From: Companilactobacillus versmoldensis DSM 14857 = KCTC 3814
GTDB lineage: Bacteria > Bacillota > Bacilli > Lactobacillales > Lactobacillaceae
Direction of reading: 5' to 3'
DNA length: 64,000 nucleotides
Assembly (NCBI RefSeq): GCF_001434295.1
Contig: NZ_AZFA01000002.1
Coordinates: 1 to 64,000, forward strand
The notes under the pieces are model-generated. The model saw only the letters and a list, made by a program, of their open reading frames with translations. It was not told the DNA's origin and searched no databases. The position numbers and the translations under genes are program-made. Positions 16,701 to 23,960 of this stretch are shown here, piece after piece; the stretch's first letter is position 1, and each line of letters begins with the position of its first letter.

Positions 16701-18663
16701 TACCCCACGAATTCCAAGCCCAAACACCACCAGCGACTGCAGCAACTACTCCCGCAATTCCTAATGCAACTGGTCCAGACATTAAAGCAAATCCACTTGC
16801 TGCGCCTGCAGCACCTTCCATGCCTCCCGCTAATGTTGCTGCGCCACTTGCACCTTCGACTGCTGCGCTGCCAACTGTAGTAGCTGCTTTAGCAGCAGTT
16901 GCAGTTTTACCTGCAAAATTAGTGGCTTCAAATGCACCTTTACTAAGCATTGACTTAAATCTTTGTGCGCCAGTTGCTCCTAGCTTACCCGCTGAACTAA
17001 ATCTAGCAATACCACCAGTCAACACAGATATAGCTGTAGATGTTCTACCAATAGTAGAAGTAAGTTTTCCAAAAATGCCAAGCACTGGACCAATGGCAGC
17101 GGTCAGCGCAACTGTCTTGATAATGGTCTGTTGCGTGGATGAATCCATCTTACTGAATTTCTTTACCACATTAGTTAAATCTTTGACTAGTGGCATAAGT
17201 GTAGGTGTTAACTTCTCACCAACCGTGATGGCTAAGACGTGTAATGATTCTTTAAATCTTGCAATTTTGGAGGCTGATGTATTGTTCATGGTATCAGCAA
17301 TTTCTTTAGTCGAACCACTAGCTTCTTTAGTCTTCTTAGTCAGGTCAGTTAAAGCACCACCACCTTCATTGATAAGTGCATTCATACCTGCTTGTGCTTG
17401 TGTACCAAATGCCATAGCAACAGCGCTGGCTTTTTGCTCTTTCGTCCAACCCTGAGTATTGTTTTTGATCTTGTTCAATATCTCGGGAAGAGTGAGAGAG
17501 TGATTTTTAAAGTCTTCCACATTAATACCAAGCTCTTTAAACCCTTGAATGTTCTGTCTACTTGGCTTCATCAAACGTGTTAATGCTGAACGCAATGCAG
17601 TACCGGCAACTGAACCTTCAATACCTTGATTACTCATCAAACCAATTGCGGCAGCAGTTTCTTCAAGTGAGATACCAGCAGAATGAGCAGTAGGACCAAC
17701 GTAAGTCATGGCATCACCCATGTCAGTAAATCCTGCAGCAGTTGCATTAGCTGTATAAGTCAAACTGTCAGTAACACGTTCAGTATTCTTAAGCATTCCA
17801 GCTGTACTATTAGACTTCAAGCCAAACTGTTCAAGTGTTGAAGTTGAAACAGTCATAACATCATTGAAGTCGTCACCAGAAGCTTTGGCAGCATTCAATA
17901 TGGAAGGCATTGCTCCCATTGTTTGGTTGGCTGAATATCCACGCTTTACAAGCTCTGTCATACCAGCATTGATCTTATCAGTTGAAATACCATACTCTGT
18001 TGCCCATTTTTTACTTGCATCAGACATTTGTGTCATCTCTGATTTAACTTGAGATGCACTCTCACCATTAGCTTTCAGAAGTGGTGCAATATTAGCAATC
18101 TGTGAATTAAAATCAATAGCTGATTTAGCAGCATAACCAAAACCTGCCACAATTGGTGCAGTTACTCGTGTAGTCATGGTCGTTCCGACTGCACTCATTT
18201 TTTCACCGGCACGTGTGGCTTTATTACCAAATGCACCTAGTTTTACAGAAGCTTTTTGCCAACCAGAGTTTTGCAACACAATTTGCTTATTAGTGCTTTG
18301 CATTGCAGCATCTAACTGCATCATGTTCGCCTTTGTCTTGTTAACTTGAGCAGCGGCGTTTTGTTGTTTACGTGTTAACTTATCTTGTTCTTCAGACGTT
18401 GCGGCTGTTTTTTTGGATAGTCCAGCGTAAGTTGCTTCTTGCTCTTTCAACCGTGCTTGATAGTTACGCATTTGCTGTTGCATTGTTGAATATTTGGCTT
18501 TCAAGCCATTCAAACTATTACCATATGCTTTAGCGGCAGCATCTTGAGCTTTTAAAGCAGCTTTTGTATTTTTGATTGTGGAAGTTAGTGCAGCAGAAGA
18601 TTGTTTAAACGGGTCAATGTTTAACGTGACCGTTGCAGCTAAATGTCCTAAGCTTCCTGCCAT
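13711..18663 (-). CDS. Tail tape measure protein
   Basis: 1650 residues, the largest gene here. N-terminal coiled coil (about 20-150), then a TP901-type tape-measure core (about 170-480), an Ala/Gly-rich membrane-spanning stretch (about 590-680), and a long Lys-rich helical part. Two repeat blocks stand out: about ten units of 30 residues each carrying a W-x-x-L core (DNA about 14,780-15,715), and three near-identical 31-residue units (DNA 14,295-14,530). No peptidase or lysozyme domain was noticed. It sets tail length. Confidence 0.93.
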   Translation of the reverse strand: MAGSLGHLAATVTLNIDPFKQSSAALTSTIKNTKAALKAQDAAAKAYGNSLNGLKAKYSTMQQQMRNYQARLKEQEATYAGLSKKTAATSEEQDKLTRKQQNAAAQVNKTKANMMQLDAAMQSTNKQIVLQNSGWQKASVKLGAFGNKATRAGEKMSAVGTTMTTRVTAPIVAGFGYAAKSAIDFNSQIANIAPLLKANGESASQVKSEMTQMSDASKKWATEYGISTDKINAGMTELVKRGYSANQTMGAMPSILNAAKASGDDFNDVMTVSTSTLEQFGLKSNSTAGMLKNTERVTDSLTYTANATAAGFTDMGDAMTYVGPTAHSAGISLEETAAAIGLMSNQGIEGSVAGTALRSALTRLMKPSRQNIQGFKELGINVEDFKNHSLTLPEILNKIKNNTQGWTKEQKASAVAMAFGTQAQAGMNALINEGGGALTDLTKKTKEASGSTKEIADTMNNTSASKIARFKESLHVLAITVGEKLTPTLMPLVKDLTNVVKKFSKMDSSTQQTIIKTVALTAAIGPVLGIFGKLTSTIGRTSTAISVLTGGIARFSSAGKLGATGAQRFKSMLSKGAFEATNFAGKTATAAKAATTVGSAAVEGASGAATLAGGMEGAAGAASGFALMSGPVALGIAGVVAAVAGGVWAWNSWGKQAWESSVETSKWGTTVGKKADTALTHMKDFNGQASQALKEFDGNASESASSIVKSFKGMSDQISQTADDANKKLTEGLKGLPDDVAEIVSKAAEKQKKNNEKIKKNAKQTSDNVNDIVKNAAKKHRGYTDDENQYILNSKKKMNDDEIKLLGLSGKKKAQIQKILSEDTKNITKKEAGNQLRTLEASMNKEQAAYKKQAKQIKALYKNGFIKSKKDYNKAMSKLDEDQEKSMNKQGKKYIELGIIAEHQVGSIQSYLNSMGISYEDAANYTEKAAKKVSTSNSRIADTSKKMSKTAKTASDQWNKMVLDPKTGRIKTDAQKTINDTAKTGMGWAQLQFELKHAKITSNAKSMIGEAAIQSGRWNDLPWKEKETMIRVQGDEDLTKVVKHIDNWDKLTPKQQTAIVRAKGQKELSIAMINAGEWNDMSMKDKQALVNTSGEKDLADLLTKTGTWNNLSMKAKEAVVTGKGNAEVVDQLKNIGEWNKLDPKQKDLIVNNTASRKIVDALIDAGQWDSLTLDEKNAVVRDNASGKLIGAMVKAGVWQGLNLEDKNAIVHDKATAKLVQPLYQAGLWNGLDVKAHDAIINDKASAPVVAAMVKAGTWNDLPVDEKDAIINSKNSATDLGNLIGSYVSFDQMPEAQKNIIVNSDDAMVKFFDAGNTLTRWNMSKSDKKKLTAENLDVLEKTKTGERAVGTYNGKPVIIKKLRGDKAQLIGEINASSDAINKHNKKKVDTKKYKGDASNNKQASKESRDATQRHNKKKVDTKKYKGDPSNNKQASKESQNATQRHNNKKAHTKKYKGDAGDVIKKSKAAIGAILNWNGQNPVVHSFVTVVSKIFRHAKGTNDSGEEIAMVNDERGSMFRELIKLPTGEQFIPQGRNVMVTLPKHSQVVPANQTNRLLGGIKQYANGTPGYSSVVKDFNELSPSLTNQTTQYFNSSNPVNNSPVKNHNEYTINIQAAVSSDTDIRKLADKVMREIKRKDDRNILAQGGGVNY
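14295..14530 (-). repeat. 93-bp tandem repeat in the tape measure gene
   Basis: CACCTTTATACTTTTTGGTA recurs at 14,295, 14,388 and 14,481, period 93 bp. The first copy has drifted, the other two are almost identical. They encode KKYKGD-centred 31-residue units. Confidence 0.9.
14780..15715 (-). repeat. 90-bp (30-aa) protein repeat block in the tape measure
   Basis: About ten units share the pattern (G/A)-x-W-(N/D)-x-L-x-x-(K/D)-x-K-(D/E)-A-(I/V)-V, with a W-to-W distance of 30 residues. DNA identity between units is low, so the repeat is old and kept at protein level. Confidence 0.85.
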
Positions 18664-18679
18664 ATTCTAACCCCTCTCT

Positions 18680-18871
18680 TTAAGCAAACAAGAACGGGAA
18701 CGCTCTATCGATAGTAGTTTCTTTCTCTTCGTAAATATGGTTCAACCTGTGGACATCGTCCATAGTCATTTTGTCTAAATCAGACAACTTGTAATCCTGT
18801 TGCATCATACTTTTGTAAAAACTATCGATATTATCGAGCGAATCCGTAAGTGATTGCTTTGTTATTTTTTT
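18680..18871 (-). CDS. Tail assembly chaperone -1 frameshift extension (gpGT, T part)
   Basis: An A7 run at 18,865-18,871 directly precedes the TAA of the gpG-like gene. A -1 slip (A-AAA-AAA) enters a frame that stays open for about 60 codons and ends 17 nt before the tape measure ATG. The product (ITKQSLTDSLDNIDSF… to AFPFLFA) has the small helical look of T-parts and no start of its own near the junction. This is the standard gpG/gpGT arrangement. Confidence 0.82.
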   Translation of the reverse strand, partial: KKITKQSLTDSLDNIDSFYKSMMQQDYKLSDLDKMTMDDVHRLNHIYEEKETTIDRAFPFLFA

Positions 18872-19197
18872 GCTTTACCTTCGTCAACTTCATCATCGTT
18901 AGGTGTTCCCAGTGCATCATCAATAGCTTTGGAAACTTCTGTCATAGCCTTTAAATCAGCACCGTTTAAAACATCTTGACGTGAGAACTGGTTGTTCCAG
19001 AAATTAACAGCAAAATCGGCTACTTCTTCTGAATTCTTTAAAAATTGTTTATCAGTTGGACCATCATCATCTTGATACATAGCCACTTGATGTTGCTGTA
19101 AAATCAAAGCTCTTGTGATTTCCTTCAAATATGGTGGCTCTGTTCGTTTAAATTCTTCAAGCTTGCCATCAATTCGCAATTTAATTTTATATACCAT
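18862..19197 (-). CDS. Tail assembly chaperone (gpG-like)
   Basis: A 111-residue acidic protein between major tail protein and tape measure, the standard place for gpG-like chaperones. It ends EGKAKK followed by TAA right after the slippery A7 run. It should load tape measure monomers during tail assembly, in two forms through frameshifting. Start preceded by AGGAGAAATC. Confidence 0.82.
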   Translation of the reverse strand: MVYKIKLRIDGKLEEFKRTEPPYLKEITRALILQQHQVAMYQDDDGPTDKQFLKNSEEVADFAVNFWNNQFSRQDVLNGADLKAMTEVSKAIDDALGTPNDDEVDEGKAKK

Positions 19198-19208
19198 TGA
19201 TTTCTCCT

Positions 19209-19241
19209 ATAAAAAAAGCCGAAACAAAACGTCTCGACTTA
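19209..19241 (-). terminator. Terminator inside the tail operon
   Basis: AAGTCGAGAC pairs with GTTTCGGCTT and is followed by TTTTTTTAT on the - strand. It separates the abundant tail-tube transcript from the chaperone and tape measure genes, probably as a partial terminator. Confidence 0.8.
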
Positions 19242-19296
19242 AATATTTGTATTCCGACCGCCACCGCTACCAGACAGGGAGTATGCTGTTAAAAAA

Positions 19297-19908
19297 TTAT
19301 TCTGTGGTTGTATCTTCTGTGGTTGTATCACTCTTAGTCGTATCACTTAAAGTTGTGAATGATACTTTCACACGATTCGATTCACCACTTGAGTTTTCCC
19401 AGTAAATTCCGTATTTATCGGTATATGTTGTTCCAGGTTTAAGGTCTTTCATTCCTATCCATACAAAATTGCTTGTGTTAGACGAGCCTAATACTAGATT
19501 GTCACTCACTCTATAGCTGTTTAATTTGGATTCTTCGTCCTTCGAATTTCGAGCAGTGTTATCTGTAACAACTATATGGTCAGAAAATACTTCAACTTTT
19601 ACCTTGTTTGGATCGATATTAACTGGCTTAGGTATAGGCAACGTCTTAAATCTAGGTACATCCACATACTCACTAAATAGTTGAGTACCAGGGTTGTACC
19701 AACGGATACTATACATATTTTCATATGCTGTATTTGGCTTAAGATTATCTATCTTAATGCTAAAATTCCCAACCGCACCATCAATTAACTCTGATGGTGT
19801 TTTTAATTGTAAATTTTCGCCTATATGTGACTGTGGGTCACCATTTTTATCAGTGACCACAACGAATGACGGCGTTATTGAGCCAATTGATAAATCACTA
19901 GGCTTTAC
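19297..19908 (-). CDS. Ig-like extension of the major tail protein, likely reached by +1 frameshift
   Basis: This open frame continues the tail tube gene after a +1 slip at CCC (19,910-19,912): it reads Pro-Val-Lys-Pro-Ser-Asp-Leu and runs 203 codons. It contains beta-sandwich (Ig/fibronectin-like) sequence with repeated LKPNTAY/LKPGTTY motifs and a Thr-rich end. No ATG occurs near the junction; the first usual start is a GTG at 19,860, 16 codons in, without a clear ribosome site. Fused product about 397 residues. Independent translation from that GTG is the alternative. Confidence 0.72.
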   Translation of the reverse strand, partial: VKPSDLSIGSITPSFVVVTDKNGDPQSHIGENLQLKTPSELIDGAVGNFSIKIDNLKPNTAYENMYSIRWYNPGTQLFSEYVDVPRFKTLPIPKPVNIDPNKVKVEVFSDHIVVTDNTARNSKDEESKLNSYRVSDNLVLGSSNTSNFVWIGMKDLKPGTTYTDKYGIYWENSSGESNRVKVSFTTLSDTTKSDTTTEDTTTE

Positions 19909-20491
19909 TGGGAATTTCGTCTAAGGCCTTCAAATCTTCTTCTGTCTTAGCGAATACATATTTCTTGAATGAAGCAAGATCAAACTCTTCACTGTCTTCA
20001 CGACCAATAACAACCATCATGCCGTCATCAGCATCTCCACGAGGTGCAAATGTACCAGTTGATTCATCTGCTTGTGGGTCTGGTGTTCCGTCAACAGTTT
20101 TTGTATCGATACCTGGAAGTGAGAACTTACCTTTGAGCATACCTACCCAAACGCCTTTACCGTCTTCCATTTTCGTCTTGAATACTACGGCGATATCATT
20201 AGGTACAAGGTTCTTGTTGTACAATTCAACGCCTTTCTTAACATTGATACCAAACCAATCTTTACGTGCGTCTGATGTAATATCATAGATTTTAACGTCC
20301 AATGTTGCTTCTGAAATACCACCAGATAGAACAACGTAAGGACCATCATCAGCTGCGATCGATTTCAATTCATTTTTTAGGTCCATCTTAACTTCTGTTA
20401 AGCCTGGAAGTGCTTTCTCTTCACCAGGTACAAAATCATCTTCAACTAATCCATAACTGAAATGTGATGCACCAAATTTAACTTTTCCCAT
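19898..20491 (-). CDS. Major tail (tube) protein
   Basis: A 197-residue protein of the phi13/TP901 major tail family: MGKVKFGASHFSYG start, conserved central beta region, APRGDADDGMMVVIGRE near 150. Strong ribosome context and a preceding terminator suit high expression. It ends …GAA ATT CCC AGT AAA GCC TAG, where the CCC AGT pair matches the capsid gene's CCC AGC. Most copies should be the short form; a fraction may carry the Ig-like extension. Confidence 0.88.
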   Translation of the reverse strand: MGKVKFGASHFSYGLVEDDFVPGEEKALPGLTEVKMDLKNELKSIAADDGPYVVLSGGISEATLDVKIYDITSDARKDWFGINVKKGVELYNKNLVPNDIAVVFKTKMEDGKGVWVGMLKGKFSLPGIDTKTVDGTPDPQADESTGTFAPRGDADDGMMVVIGREDSEEFDLASFKKYVFAKTEEDLKALDEIPSKA

Positions 20492-20530
20492 TATTAATAC
20501 CTCATTTATTTAATATTTTTTTGCATAAAA

Positions 20531-20564
20531 AAAGGACTTACTGATTAAGCAAATCCTTGAAATT
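20531..20564 (-). terminator. Weak terminator between head-tail connector and tail tube genes
   Basis: AGGA…CTTA pairs with TAAG…TCCT with a bulge, followed by TTTTTTTATG on the - strand, overlapping the 3' end of the completion gene's neighbour region. Reads as a partial terminator ahead of the tail tube gene in the physical map. Confidence 0.4.
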
Positions 20565-20955
20565 CATAATTACTTTGGACCATCAATAGGTCCGTCATGT
20601 CTGGATCGGTAGCTCGATATTTGTAATAACGTTCAAATCCAAACGAACGCATCAACTTATATATCAACCGTTCCATATCAACCGATTCTTGAGCTTTAGT
20701 TTTAACTATCCAGAAATCTATTTGAAAGCGTGGATATTCGATAATTCGTTCATCATCAGCATAGTAAGCCAAATCACCTGGGATAGATGTAATCCTTATC
20801 CACGGTGCATTCTTGTTCTGAACAAACGAATTAACTGGTGTACCCACAAATATTGGATTGTTAGATAGTCGTTTACCTCTTACATCATTCATAAAATCAG
20901 TCAATGAAGTGCTTTGATTTAAAAACTTATATACGTCATATTCTGAAATTGTCAT
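20545..20955 (-). CDS. Tail completion/terminator protein
   Basis: A 136-residue protein at the place of the tail terminator (gpU/gp17-like) in HK97-type siphophages, between the gp10-like protein and the tail tube. It contains RITSIPGDLAYYADDE and IDFWIVKTK, matching lactobacillus phage proteins annotated as tail component. Its ATG overlaps the previous stop by 4 nt. Confidence 0.72.
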   Translation of the reverse strand: MTISEYDVYKFLNQSTSLTDFMNDVRGKRLSNNPIFVGTPVNSFVQNKNAPWIRITSIPGDLAYYADDERIIEYPRFQIDFWIVKTKAQESVDMERLIYKLMRSFGFERYYKYRATDPDMTDLLMVQSNYEFQGFA

Positions 20956-21323
20956 ACTTGTAAATTATCCTTAAAAATTTGTAGTACTTGACCACGTGTC
21001 TGTTCTTGAGTTTCCTCAATAAAATGCTGTGGCTCTTGCTTTGATGTACCTGAATTAGGAAAGTGAGCAATTGGACCTTTGACCTTGTCGTAACCAACTG
21101 GTGCTTGATATTCACCAGTCTTAATGGACACACTACCAACTTTCATATGCTGTTTAAGGTGTCCTTTACCACTGTGGTCAATTGATGAAACTGGGGTGTT
21201 TTCTGCTAATTGCTCGCCAAAAAATCGAGCACCTTCACGTACTGACTTTCTAGCCTTCCTATCAAATCCAGCTTCTAATGTTTTAACGTTGTTCAACATC
21301 TCTTCAATACCTGTTACAGTCAT
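20952..21323 (-). CDS. HK97 gp10-like head-tail/tail completion protein
   Basis: A 123-residue protein with the gp10 family pattern: VREGARFFGEQLAENTPV, then …GHLKQHMKVG, and VGYDKVKGPIAHFPNSG. It is basic and helical at the start. It lies between the head closure and tail terminator genes with overlapping ends. Confidence 0.82.
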   Translation of the reverse strand: MTVTGIEEMLNNVKTLEAGFDRKARKSVREGARFFGEQLAENTPVSSIDHSGKGHLKQHMKVGSVSIKTGEYQAPVGYDKVKGPIAHFPNSGTSKQEPQHFIEETQEQTRGQVLQIFKDNLQV

Positions 21324-21656
21324 TTATTCCACCTCCTTACAAGCTATCTTTGTGACATTTCGTTTGTCATAGTCTGGATCGATACTGTCTATCCCGTATT
21401 CTTTACCACGCCAAATTACGTGCCACATGGAATCAATAGGAATACCGATCTCAAATTTGATAGCAAAGTTAGGCGATTCTTTACGCATACCGACCTTAGT
21501 AGACGGGTCACGAAATTCCCGTATTGGTGTGTTCAATAGTTCTGCCCAGCAAGAATATTCTGTGGTTTTTTCTTCTTCGGTAGGCACGCCAAATTCTGTA
21601 ACGCCTGGATTTTTAGAGATGAATTCAATACGTTCAGTCATGTGTGTCAATCTCAT
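21324..21656 (-). CDS. Phage head closure / head-tail joining protein
   Basis: A 110-residue protein with the head-tail joining pattern: TERIEFISKNPGVTEFGVP near the start, CWAELLNTPIREF in the middle, and WRGKEYGIDSIDPDYDKRN near the end. It connects adaptor and tail in siphophages. Start ATG shares bases with the previous stop. Confidence 0.82.
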   Translation of the reverse strand: MRLTHMTERIEFISKNPGVTEFGVPTEEEKTTEYSCWAELLNTPIREFRDPSTKVGMRKESPNFAIKFEIGIPIDSMWHVIWRGKEYGIDSIDPDYDKRNVTKIACKEVE

Positions 21657-21970
21657 TATTCATCACTCCCTAATTCGGTACGGAGTTGATTAATGACATT
21701 AACAACCGTTGTATTTTGGAGTGGAAAACGCATGACTTCTGAACCCGTACCGCGATAGTAGTAATCTTCTTCCACATACTTCATCAGTGCCACAAAAAAG
21801 CGGCTATCCTTAATAAGATCGGTGGGAGTGAGATCGGTGTCAATAGCTCGTGCAATCTCCATTGAACCAGAATCGATTAATTGTTTTAAAACATCATCAT
21901 CAAATGATTGGTCAATTTTGCAGTAGTTTTTTAACGTTGCAAATCGCTCTTCATTAAGTAGGTCTGCCAT
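21656..21970 (-). CDS. Head-tail connector (gp6-like) adaptor
   Basis: A 104-residue mostly helical protein: LKNYCKIDQSFDDDVLKQLI then …KYVEEDYYYRGTGSEVMRFP. This is the classic gp6/YqbG-like DNA-packaging connector pattern. It follows the capsid extension and begins a run of overlapping connector genes. Confidence 0.82.
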   Translation of the reverse strand: MADLLNEERFATLKNYCKIDQSFDDDVLKQLIDSGSMEIARAIDTDLTPTDLIKDSRFFVALMKYVEEDYYYRGTGSEVMRFPLQNTTVVNVINQLRTELGSDE

Positions 21971-21973
21971 AAG

Positions 21974-22126
21974 CTAGCCCCCAATCTTTGAAAGCAATGT
22001 GGCCTTTGTATCGCCACTTGCGTAAGTAATACCTTGACTATCTAAATATGCTTTAATCTCTGCAACAGTAGAGTTCTCATCAACCGCCCGTGTAGTTGGT
22101 TCTACTGTTTTATATGGGCTAGTCGC
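21974..22126 (-). CDS. HeH/LEM-like extension of the capsid protein, likely reached by +1 frameshift
   Basis: This open frame has no ATG, GTG or TTG before its last third. It is entered if the ribosome slips +1 at CCC (22,128-22,130) two codons before the capsid stop. The 50 residues include STVAEIKAYLDSQGITYAS and DTKATLLSKI, the helix-extended-helix pattern of HeH/LEM domains often annotated just after capsid genes in lactobacillus phages. The fused product would be about 434 residues. A rare non-AUG start is the alternative. Confidence 0.72.
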   Translation of the reverse strand, partial: ATSPYKTVEPTTRAVDENSTVAEIKAYLDSQGITYASGDTKATLLSKIGG

Positions 22127-23279
22127 TGGGAGTTGAAGCCTTTTGTGTTAAGAAGTAACCAGCTTTTTCATCAGCAACTTTAACGTCAAAACGTGTTGCA
22201 GCTTGCAAGTATTGACCAAAAATCTCATTGTCAACCCAACGCACTTGGATATCTAATCTATCAGCCATGATAATTGCACGTTTAATATCACCAACCCAAG
22301 CATGTGATTCTCCAGCTTTGCCAAGTGCTGTATCTTCCACAACAGTCACTGGGATACCTAACAATCTAACTGGTGAACCGTCTACGATTGGTTGTTGTAA
22401 TAAGTATTGTCCGTTGCCGTCTTTCAATGTATCTAAGTAATTATAGAATGATTGACTGGCAATAATTACCTTTTGATATGCAGGGTCGAGATCAACGTTA
22501 ATAATGTGTTTAATATCATCAACTGATTCACCTGCAACGTCCTTAGCTGTAAAGCTTTGCAATGCTGTAGCAATTACAGAGTTTGTTGCATTGATTTTTT
22601 GTTCTTGTGCGTTTTGTGACACGATACCCAGCAAGTCCACGGCTGAATCAGCAATAGATTCGTTTGATACAGGAATAGCACCACGATATGTCTTAACTTC
22701 CCAGTTCACTGTTTCAAATTGTGGTTTTGCTAACTCTGGATTTTTAGCAAGTTCATCAACTGATGTAAGTCCAGTAGTAGCACGCTTCAAAATAGGATAT
22801 TTACCTGAAGCAGTATTGGCTTTAAAGTGTTGTACTAATTTTGATAAGTCAGTAACTGATTTAACTTCTGATTCTGGATTGTAAACAATGTCCTCTGGGA
22901 TAGTTACATCAGCATCTGGACTTGTTAAGCCATCACGTACAGCACCTTTAGTATGTAGATATGTATTCAATGCTGAACGTAATTCAGTGTTTCCACGCTT
23001 GAGTGAACGTTCTGGTCCTTGTTCGTCATCTGGCTTAGGTGCATCTTCTGGCTTGTCGTTTGCAACAGCCTTGTATGATGCAAGTGTTTCGTTTCCAGAC
23101 TTGACTTCAACATCCAAATCTTTTACTTCTTTAGCTTTTACATCAGCGTTTTTAATATCATCATCTGATGGTTTTTCAGCATCTAACAATGCTCTTGTTT
23201 CTTGTACTAATTTTGTTTTACGTTCTTGCATGTTTTGAATGTCATTTTGCAATGAACGAATTTTTTCGTCGAGTGTCAT
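22119..23279 (-). CDS. Major capsid protein, HK97 family
   Basis: 386 residues. The first ~120 are a charged coiled-coil scaffold (delta) domain, removed by the prohead protease in this family. The rest has HK97 features: LVQHFKANTASGKYPIL, the E-loop region, IASQSFYNYLDTLKD, …VWVDNEIFGQYLQAATRFDV-type ending. It ends TCA ACT CCC AGC GAC TAG, with the Pro-Ser slippery pair discussed separately. Confidence 0.92.
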   Translation of the reverse strand: MTLDEKIRSLQNDIQNMQERKTKLVQETRALLDAEKPSDDDIKNADVKAKEVKDLDVEVKSGNETLASYKAVANDKPEDAPKPDDEQGPERSLKRGNTELRSALNTYLHTKGAVRDGLTSPDADVTIPEDIVYNPESEVKSVTDLSKLVQHFKANTASGKYPILKRATTGLTSVDELAKNPELAKPQFETVNWEVKTYRGAIPVSNESIADSAVDLLGIVSQNAQEQKINATNSVIATALQSFTAKDVAGESVDDIKHIINVDLDPAYQKVIIASQSFYNYLDTLKDGNGQYLLQQPIVDGSPVRLLGIPVTVVEDTALGKAGESHAWVGDIKRAIIMADRLDIQVRWVDNEIFGQYLQAATRFDVKVADEKAGYFLTQKASTPSD

Positions 23280-23327
23280 ATATGACCCCTTTCTGCCTAC
23301 TTTTAGGCAATAAAAATAGCCATCCCA

Positions 23328-23960
23328 TTAATCTTGGATAGCTTCTTTAATTTCTGAAATTTTTAACTCACGTAATAATTCATCACGTTTCTTGAGCAGT
23401 GGCAATTCTCTGATAGCCTTAACTTTCTCAAGCGACCTTGCACCAACGGAAACATTTGTATCTGAATATGCAGGTGTGGTAACTACTGATACATCATACA
23501 AGTGTGCAATGTTATTGATACGGCGTTCATAATCCACACCTTCGATATCACTACGCTTCCAGGTGTCGGCTGTGTCGTCATCTGGCATATCAAATGCAAA
23601 TGAGCATTGATTGATAATACCCGATCTAATGTTTTCTAGTACATCATGAGCAAGTGTTGTATCTGGGAGTGTGACTTTAAACCTTAATCCAACGTCATCA
23701 ACATTCATTTCAAGATTAACGCCCGACCGCCCTAACACTTGAGATTGATCGTGGTTAAAAGTAGCAACTACGTTAGACATGTCTGTATTATCTAAACAAC
23801 GTTTGTCTAGAGTTTCCACAAACACATTAACAAATCCCAATGGATTGGAGCGTTTATCGAATTTCAACGCATAGCCTTCAATCACATTGCTGTTTGTTTC
23901 TTCATCACTTCGTAACTCAACCTTAGATTGTATCGTTCTTAATTCCCGTGTTTGATTCAT
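23328..23960 (-). CDS. Prohead protease, HK97 gp4-like (S78)
   Basis: About 210 residues from the ATG at 23,960, chosen because GGTGAGGG precedes it; a longer ORF upstream lacks a ribosome site and runs through the portal gene. Family motifs: GYALKFDKRS, NHDQSQVLGRSG with the catalytic-region His, and YDVSVVTTPAYSDT with the nucleophilic-Ser region. Cleaves the capsid scaffold. Overlaps the portal gene end by 38 nt. Confidence 0.88.
   Translation of the reverse strand: MNQTRELRTIQSKVELRSDEETNSNVIEGYALKFDKRSNPLGFVNVFVETLDKRCLDNTDMSNVVATFNHDQSQVLGRSGVNLEMNVDDVGLRFKVTLPDTTLAHDVLENIRSGIINQCSFAFDMPDDDTADTWKRSDIEGVDYERRINNIAHLYDVSVVTTPAYSDTNVSVGARSLEKVKAIRELPLLKKRDELLRELKISEIKEAIQD

Noticed and set aside
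16619-17455. 278-codon open frame on the + strand opposite the tape measure gene
   Set aside because: Ala/Pro-rich shadow of the Ala/Gly-rich tape measure segment, no ribosome site, antisense to a certain gene.
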